From an uncultured Opitutaceae bacterium (lineage in GTDB: Bacteria; Verrucomicrobiota; Verrucomicrobiia; Opitutales; Opitutaceae): a stretch of 16,750 bases of DNA. Under the pieces are notes generated by a model that saw only the letters and a program-made list of their open reading frames with translations, was not told the DNA's origin and ran no database searches. A program made the translations under genes and the position numbers. Positions 1 to 5,682 of this stretch are shown here, in pieces (position 1 is the first letter of the stretch; every line of letters begins with the position of its first letter). Location: assembly GCA_937958045.1 (NCBI GenBank), contig CALFXL010000046.1:1-16750 (forward strand), written 5' to 3'.

Positions 1-75
<75 letters not shown>

Positions 76-115
76 TCGGTATTCGCCGACATGTTGCCGC
101 GCGAAAGAGGGCCGA

Positions 116-144
116 AAGCACAGGCGCGGATTCATTCTTGTCAA
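116..144 (-). promoter_or_regulatory. Candidate promoter for tRNA-Asn
   Basis: On the minus strand a perfect TTGACA (-35 consensus) occupies 144-139. At 17-18 bases downstream the only candidate -10 is a poor GTGCTT/TGCTTT. Transcription would start roughly 30 bases before the mature tRNA 5' end, a reasonable leader for RNase P processing. The -35 match is seen directly; the promoter call is inference because the -10 element is weak. Confidence 0.4.
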
Positions 145-283
145 CGCTCCTTTTTACGGACCCAGCGAAAATCTTTCCCGGCTCCAAAGTTTTGTTTGCT
201 TCACCGCCTCCGGACCTGTTCTTTCTGCACTCTTTTCCATTACGCCTGCCCTCGATTCCCGGGGTGACAGGGGGAACGAAACC

Positions 284-964
284 ATGAGCCAACAAAAACA
301 CACCCTCAATATCTCGTCTCGAGCCAGCACGGGCCGCTCCGCTTCCCGTCGTCTCCGCAAAGCCGATCGCATCCCGGCGATCCTTTACGGCAAGCACACC
401 AATCCCGAGACGCTTTCCGTCGATGGTCCCGAATTCGGCCGCTTGTTAAAGGCGATCGGTGGTTCCGCGACGCTTATCGAGCTCCAGCGCCAGGACAACA
501 AGGGCACGGCCCTCGCGTTCCTCCAGGAAGTGCAGCGCGATCCGATCACCGACAAGTACCTCCATGTCGACCTCCAGGAAGTGAAGGCCGACGAAAAGAT
601 GGAGATCCGCGTTCGCACGACGATCGTGGGCGAAGCCTATGGCGTGAAGACCCAGGGTGGCGTGTTGGAAACGTCTTCGTTCTTCCTGCGCGTTCGCTGC
701 TTGCCGAAGGATCTCCCCAACGTGGTGCAGGTGGACGTCACCGAGTTGAAGCTCGGCGAGACCATCAAGGTCGGCGATTTGAAGCCGGTCGCCGGCGTCG
801 AGTTCCTCGACCAGAAGAACCAGCCGGTCGTCTCCTGCGTGCAATCGCAGGGTGAAGAAGCTCCCGGCCAAGGTGCCGCTGCTGCTGCCGCTCCCGCCGC
901 CGCCGCTGCTCCGGCCGCCGACAAGAAGGCCGCTGCTCCCGCCGCCGCCCCGGCCAAGAAGTAA
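284..964 (+). CDS. rplY: Ribosomal protein L25 / general stress protein Ctc
   Basis: 226 residues. It is a 5S rRNA-binding protein of the large ribosomal subunit, in the long Ctc/TL5 form. Residues about 5-95 match the L25 domain (basic start, then RIPAILYGK, and HVDLQEV at the end of the domain). Residues about 100-190 form the second, beta-rich TL5-type domain. The tail from about 191 to the end is low-complexity Ala/Pro with Lys and ends in AKK; such tails are common in this family and probably contact rRNA. The start is supported by a strong Shine-Dalgarno AGGGGG at 269-274, nine bases before the ATG. It is the first gene of the rplY-pth-rpsF-ssb run. No clear sigma-70 promoter was found in the 208-base gap upstream. 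Confidence 0.95.
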   Translation: MSQQKHTLNISSRASTGRSASRRLRKADRIPAILYGKHTNPETLSVDGPEFGRLLKAIGGSATLIELQRQDNKGTALAFLQEVQRDPITDKYLHVDLQEVKADEKMEIRVRTTIVGEAYGVKTQGGVLETSSFFLRVRCLPKDLPNVVQVDVTELKLGETIKVGDLKPVAGVEFLDQKNQPVVSCVQSQGEEAPGQGAAAAAAPAAAAAPAADKKAAAPAAAPAKK

Positions 965-973
965 GTTTTCCGC

Positions 974-1006
974 CCGGGCCGGCCGGCTTGACCGCCTCCG
1001 GCCCGG
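974..1006 (+). repeat. GC-rich hairpin between rplY and pth
   Basis: A perfect 9-base inverted repeat, CCGGGCCGG at 974-982 and CCGGCCCGG at 998-1006, has a 15-base loop. A partly T-rich run (TTGTTCTTT) follows at 1011-1019. It could act as a weak terminator or attenuator that lowers pth/rpsF expression relative to rplY, or simply stabilise the rplY mRNA 3' end. The pairing is seen directly; the role is inferred. Confidence 0.45.
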
Positions 1007-1024
1007 ACGATTGTTCTTTGCATC

Positions 1025-1627
1025 ATGTCGATTTCGCTCGTGGCCGGTTTGGGCAACCCCGGGCGCGAGTACGAGCAGACCCGCCACAATCTCGGGTTTA
1101 TCGTCCTCGACGCATGGGCACGCCGGCTCGGACTCACCTGGCAAAAACAACGCGCTTATCAGGCCGAGACCGCTCGTTGGGAACGCGCTCCCGGGCAAAG
1201 TATCCTGCTCGTGAAGCCGCAGACCTATATGAACGAAAGTGGCCGCTCGCTGCAGAGCCTTGGCAGTTTTTATCGCATCCCGCCCACCTCGATGGTCGTG
1301 CTCTACGACGACCTCAATATCGAGCTGGGCCGCGTGAAACTCTCGGTCACCGGCAGTGCCGGCGGTCACAATGGTGTCGCCAGTTTGCTCGCCCACCTGG
1401 GCGACGGCTTCATCCGCTACCGCCTCGGCATCGGGCCCAAAGACCCGCCGCAAATCGACATGAAGGACTTCGTCCTCGGAAAATTCACTTCGGAACAACT
1501 CACGATCATCGACCAGACCCTCGATCAATATTTATCCGGCCTGCAAATCCTCCTCGACCGCGGGACAGCACAGGCCATGAACACACTTAACAGAAGAGAG
1601 AAACCCAATGAGCCAAAACAAACGTAA
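1025..1627 (+). CDS. pth: Peptidyl-tRNA hydrolase
   Basis: 200 residues, normal for bacterial Pth. The enzyme cleaves the ester bond of peptidyl-tRNA that drops off ribosomes, recycling tRNA in the cytoplasm. The family signatures are all present: GLGNPGREYEQTRHNLGF at residues 8-25 with Asn11 and the catalytic His21, TYMNESG with Asn70, LYDDLNIELG with Asp95, and GSAGGHNG with Asn116. These correspond to E. coli Asn10, His20, Asn68, Asp93 and Asn114. The ATG has no obvious Shine-Dalgarno, but the protein begins directly with the conserved first strand, so an earlier start is unlikely. Its last 20 bases overlap the start of rpsF in another frame, suggesting translational coupling. Confidence 0.97.
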   Translation: MSISLVAGLGNPGREYEQTRHNLGFIVLDAWARRLGLTWQKQRAYQAETARWERAPGQSILLVKPQTYMNESGRSLQSLGSFYRIPPTSMVVLYDDLNIELGRVKLSVTGSAGGHNGVASLLAHLGDGFIRYRLGIGPKDPPQIDMKDFVLGKFTSEQLTIIDQTLDQYLSGLQILLDRGTAQAMNTLNRREKPNEPKQT

Positions 1628-1904
1628 TTACCGCGCGACCTTCATCCTCGATAACCGCGGCAAGGAAGATTCCATCGACGCCATCCTCGATGGCGTGAAG
1701 AACGAGATCGCCGCCGTCCAAGGCGAGATCACCGCCGTCGAAAACCTCGGCAAACGCGACTTCGTCCGCGTGACCGACAAAAAGATCACCGGCGCCACCT
1801 ACGTGCAGGTGGACTTCACCGCCCCGGCCTCCGGCCCGGCCGCCCTCAAGGATCGCCTCCGCCTCAACAACAGCGTCTACCGCACCTTCGTTCTGGCCGT
1901 CTAA
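1608..1904 (+). CDS. rpsF: 30S ribosomal protein S6
   Basis: 98 residues, the size of a typical S6. It binds with S18 to the central domain of 16S rRNA in the small-subunit platform. The protein matches the S6 pattern: an N-terminal strand (NYRATFILDN), a helix (IDAILDGVKNEIAAVQG), a turn ENLGKRDF, and a late strand containing TYVQVDF followed by a C-terminal helix. The purine-rich AGAAGAGAG just upstream (1592-1600), inside pth, can serve as its ribosome binding site. It is followed 23 bases later by ssb. In many bacteria rpsF and ssb are neighbours, usually with rpsR; no rpsR is seen in this window. Confidence 0.94.
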   Translation: MSQNKRNYRATFILDNRGKEDSIDAILDGVKNEIAAVQGEITAVENLGKRDFVRVTDKKITGATYVQVDFTAPASGPAALKDRLRLNNSVYRTFVLAV

Positions 1905-1927
1905 GGCCCGACGCGTGCAAGCACCCC

Positions 1928-2401
1928 ATGGCCTCCTTCAATCAAGTCATTCTCGTTGGTAACCTGACGCGCGACCCGGAACTCCGCGTCACGCCGAAAG
2001 GCACCGCCATCTGCCAGTTCGGCCTCGCCGTGAACCGCCAGTTCAAGGACGAGTCCGGCCAGACTCGCGACGAAACGACTTTCGTGGATATCGAGGCCTG
2101 GGGCAAACAAGGCGAACTCGTTGCCAAGTACCTCACCAAAGGCAGCGCCGCGCTCGTCCAGGGCCGGCTCAAGCTCGATCAATGGGAGGATAAACAAACC
2201 CAGCAAAAGCGCAGCAAGCTGAAGGTTGTTTTGGAAAACGTGCAGTTTCTCTCCAGCCGTGGCGCCGGTGGCGGCCAGTCGGGTGGCGAAGAAAGCTTCG
2301 ACCAGTCCGCGCCGGTCGAACGCTATTCGCCTCCGCAACGCAGCCAGCGCCCCGCACCGCCGCCTCCGCCGGATAACATCGACGAAGATGTGCCGTTCTA
2401 A
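1928..2401 (+). CDS. ssb: Single-stranded DNA-binding protein
   Basis: 157 residues. It coats single-stranded DNA in replication, recombination and repair. Residues 1 to about 110 form the OB-fold (FNQVILVGNLTRDPELR near the start, then FVDIEAWGKQGELVAKYLTKG and GRLKLDQWEDK). Residues about 111-149 are a Gly/Ser/Pro-rich flexible linker. The protein ends in the acidic tip NIDEDVPF, the conserved peptide through which SSB recruits partner proteins. No good Shine-Dalgarno precedes the ATG, but the protein starts exactly where SSB proteins normally start. It is the last gene of the housekeeping run and is followed within 30 bases by an intrinsic terminator. Confidence 0.97.
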   Translation: MASFNQVILVGNLTRDPELRVTPKGTAICQFGLAVNRQFKDESGQTRDETTFVDIEAWGKQGELVAKYLTKGSAALVQGRLKLDQWEDKQTQQKRSKLKVVLENVQFLSSRGAGGGQSGGEESFDQSAPVERYSPPQRSQRPAPPPPPDNIDEDVPF

Positions 2402-2429
2402 GGATAGGGTTTGATAAGGTGAAACATTT

Positions 2430-2457
2430 AAGCCGTTCCCGTTGGGAACGGCTTTTT
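2430..2457 (+). terminator. Intrinsic terminator after ssb
   Basis: An 11-base perfect stem (AAGCCGTTCCC starting at 2430 pairs with GGGAACGGCTT ending at 2454) has a 3-base GTT loop and runs into five T at 2453-2457. This is a textbook Rho-independent terminator for the plus-strand housekeeping run. It also lies in the gap facing the end of the convergent GH115 gene, but on the minus strand the tract after the stem is short in T, so it probably works best for the plus strand. Confidence 0.93.
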
Positions 2458-2476
2458 AGTGAGGAGCTGACGACAT

Positions 2477-5395
2477 TCACGGAGTTCCGGATGTCGGGAC
2501 TCGGAGGCTGGCCGGCGGGCCGAGGTACGACGGACGGAGATTGTCGTTATGGATAATGAACCGCTGGAAAACTACGCCGGGGTCGATCATCCAGACTCGG
2601 AGCGTGTGCACGCCTGGGGCGAGGTGCCCATGAGAGGATGGTTTCACCTTGATGTGATCTCCCACGGATTTGGTCCACCAAGGCGCGTATTTCCAATCGG
2701 GGACCGTCTCGTTTTCGTTGATGTTAATGATTTGGGGCGGCTCGTCGTCGATCGCTATAGCGAATTTGATACCATCTCCCGAACGGAAGTTTTGCGTGGG
2801 GGAGACATGGGTTTCAACGGTGACGGGGGCGCCGTCCAGCAGCGTAAATGTATATTCGAGTTGTGGCGCTCCTTCTGTCGTGTCGCGCGAGGCCGCGTTT
2901 GACGGAGCAATGGTCACTCCCGAGCCGGTTCGTCCGAGATTGGGCACGGTGATCCAGCGCGCGTCGGCGGCGTGGGTCGCGCGATCGAAGGCGTGGGCGT
3001 CAATGGCGACCACGCCATTGTTCTCCACGAAGCCGGCGACTCTGGGGGATTCGTTCCGAATAGGAACATTTATAGTATAACGTTCGCCTGCACCTGAGAG
3101 GACGAGTGCGCCCGTGGCGCGTCCAAGCGGCGCTTTTTCCCAGTTTATACGAACGAAGATTTTTTCGTCGAAACGGATCGTTCCCCCCGAACTGGAGACG
3201 GTGATCCAGTCCTCGCACGGAGCGATCGTGTAAGTGAGCGGCTCGCGACCGCGGTTGATGACCTCTATATAATGACGCTGATCGTTGATGCGGTCGGTGA
3301 CGGGCAGATCGTGGACAAAGCTCCAGTCGGCTTCCACGTCGAGCCAGCCCCAGCGAGGCTGTCCGCTATGTTCGAGGAAAAAACCGAGTGTGGGCTTTTC
3401 GAGCGGTTGCACATAGGTGATGGCGGGCATGCGGTTGAGCGGCGGATGCGCCCAGGAGGTATAACCGATATGAGTCTGCGACATCATATGGTTCCATTTG
3501 CCTCCGAGTAAGTCTTCGTGGAAACGGCGGGTTAACTCGGCATCGCGCTCAAAGAGCTCGTGTACTTTGTCGGCGTAATAATTGGCCGAGGGCGCGCCGC
3601 GTTCCGCGTAGTGGGCGTTTTTCCCGGCCGCGATATACATCTCGAGGAGATTGGCGCAGGCCTCGATGGGGAAGAGGACGAGCTGGAAAAACGCAGGTTG
3701 TTGTTCTACCGGAAGACGGTCGTTTAACTCACGGGCGGACGCGGCGAGTTTTATATATTCCTCCAACACGCGGTCCGCCTCGCGGTAATTGGCGACGCTA
3801 TAAGTGGTCGCCGTGAGCATCTCCGGTGTGCGGCGGGCATTGTATTTAGTATACAGGGCCAGCATCCCGGCGATGGCGTGGGCATGCCCTTCGCCAAATT
3901 GCTGCGCGGCCCAGCGTGTATAGTACGCCGGTAAATCCGCGGCGGTGATGCCCTCTGGGTTCCACGCGAGATCCAGGAAGAAACTCATGGGCAACTCCAT
4001 CGGCTTGATATCGCCGACATTGACGATCCAGAGGTCGCGAACACCGGCATTGTAGGTGATCGTCATCTGCTCCCAGATGCGTTCTATCTGGGTGACATTG
4101 AGCCAACGGTAGGAAACAGGGGCACCGACGTAGTCGACGTGATAATACATTCCATACCCGCCCGGTCGGTCCAATTCATCGGTGCGCGGTACAAAACGTA
4201 TATTGCCCCAGTTATCATCGCTGAAGAGGACAATGATATCGTCGTCCACGCGCATGCCTTTGTCGTAATAATCCTGCACCTCTTTATAGAGCGCCCACAC
4301 CTGGGGAATCTTTGCGGCAGGTTTGCCGGTGACTTCGGTTAAAATCGCGCGTTGGTCCGCGATGATTTTTTTAAGCAAAGGCACCGCGGTGTGTTCGGAC
4401 ATCGCCTCGTCGCCGTCGCCGCGCATGCCGACGGTGACGATGCTTTCAAAGTCCCCCATGCGCTCGATGCCGCCGCGCCAGAATTCGCGGAGTTTTTCTC
4501 CATTGGTTTCGTAGTTCCATGCACCGCCGCCGAAGCGTTCCCACTCGTGGTGAGCGCGCATCATCGGCTCGTGGTGGCTCGTGCCCATGACGATGCCGTA
4601 TTCGTCGGCGAGACGCGGATTGCCAGGATCGTCGTCGTTGAAGGCGACAGGGAGCCACATGGCGGGCCAGAGGTAGTTGGCTTTGCAGCGCAGGAGCAGT
4701 TCGAAGACATCGGCGTAGAACGCCTGATTCATGCCGCCGTACCGCTGCTGGGCCCAGTTGCGAAGGGCGGGCGCCTCATCGTTGATGAAGATGCCACGAT
4801 ATTTCACCTTGGGCTCATCGGAAATATAGAAACCGGGGTTGACGTACAGTTGCCGGTGGCGGCGCGCAGGCACGTCGGCCCAGAAGTGCCACGGAGAAAC
4901 GCCGATCTGGCGCGAGAGTTCGTAGATCCCGTAGATGGAGCCGCGCTTGTCGCTGCCCACAATGACCAGCGCCTGGTCGATCTCGGGAGTTGGTTTTTCC
5001 ACGGTAACAATCGCGAAACTCTCCCACTTACCTTCCAACGCGGTGGCGTCGAGTTTGCCGGCGGCAACGAGTTGGTCGATGAGTGCGCTGCGTTTGAGCG
5101 TGCCGACGAGGATGGGGCGGCGCGGGGTGGATTGCGTGGCAGGCGCGCCGACGCGGGCAAGATCCGTGCGTAGATCTCCGGCAGCGCGAAGGACACCGGG
5201 ATAGTCGGCGGGGTCGGTGATCACCGGAGCGACGCCGGTCGCGTCGAACAAGGTGAAGGAGCCAACCGGCGGCGCGGATTCGATCACGATGTTCGGAAGG
5301 ACGTTGATATTCAGTGTATCCGCGGCGGCTGCGAATCGTGGGGCGAGCAACCCGAGGGCGACGAAGAAAAGCGGGCGCAGGAAACGAGACAGCAT
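2477..5395 (-). CDS. Secreted GH115 family xylan alpha-glucuronidase
   Basis: 972 residues. Known GH115 enzymes release (4-O-methyl)-D-glucuronic acid from internal and terminal xylose residues of glucuronoxylan. Residues 1 to about 24 are a Sec signal peptide (MLSRFLRPLF, then a Leu/Ala core, cleavage near AAAAD), so it acts in the periplasm or outside the cell. Family-like motifs in order: GSDKRGSIYGIYELS (147-161), GTSHHEPM (271-278), MRGDGDEAM (324-332), FSDDNWGNIR (391-400), YYHVDYVGAP (417-426) and VNVGDIKPMELP (458-469). About 250 C-terminal residues are beta-rich, fitting the GH115 C-terminal domain. No strong Shine-Dalgarno is visible, but the signal peptide fixes the ATG. It follows the GH3 gene on the same strand after a 287-base gap. 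The gene uses rare ATA codons, for example residue 548. The family call is firm; substrate is inferred from the family. Confidence 0.93.
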   Translation of the reverse strand: MLSRFLRPLFFVALGLLAPRFAAAADTLNINVLPNIVIESAPPVGSFTLFDATGVAPVITDPADYPGVLRAAGDLRTDLARVGAPATQSTPRRPILVGTLKRSALIDQLVAAGKLDATALEGKWESFAIVTVEKPTPEIDQALVIVGSDKRGSIYGIYELSRQIGVSPWHFWADVPARRHRQLYVNPGFYISDEPKVKYRGIFINDEAPALRNWAQQRYGGMNQAFYADVFELLLRCKANYLWPAMWLPVAFNDDDPGNPRLADEYGIVMGTSHHEPMMRAHHEWERFGGGAWNYETNGEKLREFWRGGIERMGDFESIVTVGMRGDGDEAMSEHTAVPLLKKIIADQRAILTEVTGKPAAKIPQVWALYKEVQDYYDKGMRVDDDIIVLFSDDNWGNIRFVPRTDELDRPGGYGMYYHVDYVGAPVSYRWLNVTQIERIWEQMTITYNAGVRDLWIVNVGDIKPMELPMSFFLDLAWNPEGITAADLPAYYTRWAAQQFGEGHAHAIAGMLALYTKYNARRTPEMLTATTYSVANYREADRVLEEYIKLAASARELNDRLPVEQQPAFFQLVLFPIEACANLLEMYIAAGKNAHYAERGAPSANYYADKVHELFERDAELTRRFHEDLLGGKWNHMMSQTHIGYTSWAHPPLNRMPAITYVQPLEKPTLGFFLEHSGQPRWGWLDVEADWSFVHDLPVTDRINDQRHYIEVINRGREPLTYTIAPCEDWITVSSSGGTIRFDEKIFVRINWEKAPLGRATGALVLSGAGERYTINVPIRNESPRVAGFVENNGVVAIDAHAFDRATHAADARWITVPNLGRTGSGVTIAPSNAASRDTTEGAPQLEYTFTLLDGAPVTVETHVSPTQNFRSGDGIKFAIAIDDEPPQIININENETVPDWKYAPWWTKSVGDHIKVKPSSHGHLAPGVHTLRVWMIDPGVVFQRFIIHNDNLRPSYLGPPASLRVPTSGTP

Positions 5396-5682
5396 GGGGC
5401 GAGAGAGTTGGTTGGGGAGCGAGGCACGATCGGCAGGACAACGCTCGTGAAGGCCGCCATCGTGATGAACGAGGCGAGTGAGCTAAAGCCGGGCGGATAA
5501 TAAACGCGTGATCATGATGACCTCCAAGCGACGGGGTAACGGAGCGAGACGCTCGCTCCAGTTTGAACATCGCGCCTCAGGTAGGCCTCACAAAGTCCAT
5601 CGCATTCTAACTGTGGAGCAGATTGGGCCGACGCGGCGTTTTATATAAAGTCCGCTCAGCCGCAGGCGCCACAGCGCGCAAA
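5396..5682. other. Gene-free gap between the GH3 and GH115 genes
   Basis: No coding potential was recognised on either strand in these 287 bases. It contains the hairpin at 5541-5559, a palindrome TTTATATAAA at 5640-5649, and a short palindrome ATCATGAT at 5511-5518. The gap is long for an operon, so GH115 may have its own promoter or a regulated leader here, but I found no convincing -35/-10 pair. Confidence 0.5.
5541..5559. repeat. Perfect 8-base inverted repeat (hairpin or operator)
   Basis: GGAGCGAG at 5541-5548 and CTCGCTCC at 5552-5559 are perfect reverse complements around a 3-base centre. On the minus strand, the sense strand of both flanking genes, no T-run follows, so it is not a standard intrinsic terminator. 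It lies about 145 bases before the GH115 start and 124 bases past the GH3 stop. It could be an mRNA-stabilising hairpin or a dyad operator. The structure is seen directly; the function is unknown. Confidence 0.5.

Noticed and set aside
446..1528. A 360-codon minus-strand open frame across rplY and pth
   Set aside because: Composition is Leu/Gly/Arg/His-rich without a fold pattern; both plus-strand genes are unmistakable.
5497..5527. Possible GH115 promoter, TTGGAG (5527-5522) and TATTAT (5502-5497) on the minus strand
   Set aside because: The spacer is 19 bases and the -35 shares only the TTG part of the consensus; too weak to list as a feature.
5640..5649. TTTATATAAA palindrome as a -10 element or operator
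   Set aside because: No -35 at proper spacing, and AT palindromes of this length occur by chance; kept only as a note in the gap entry.
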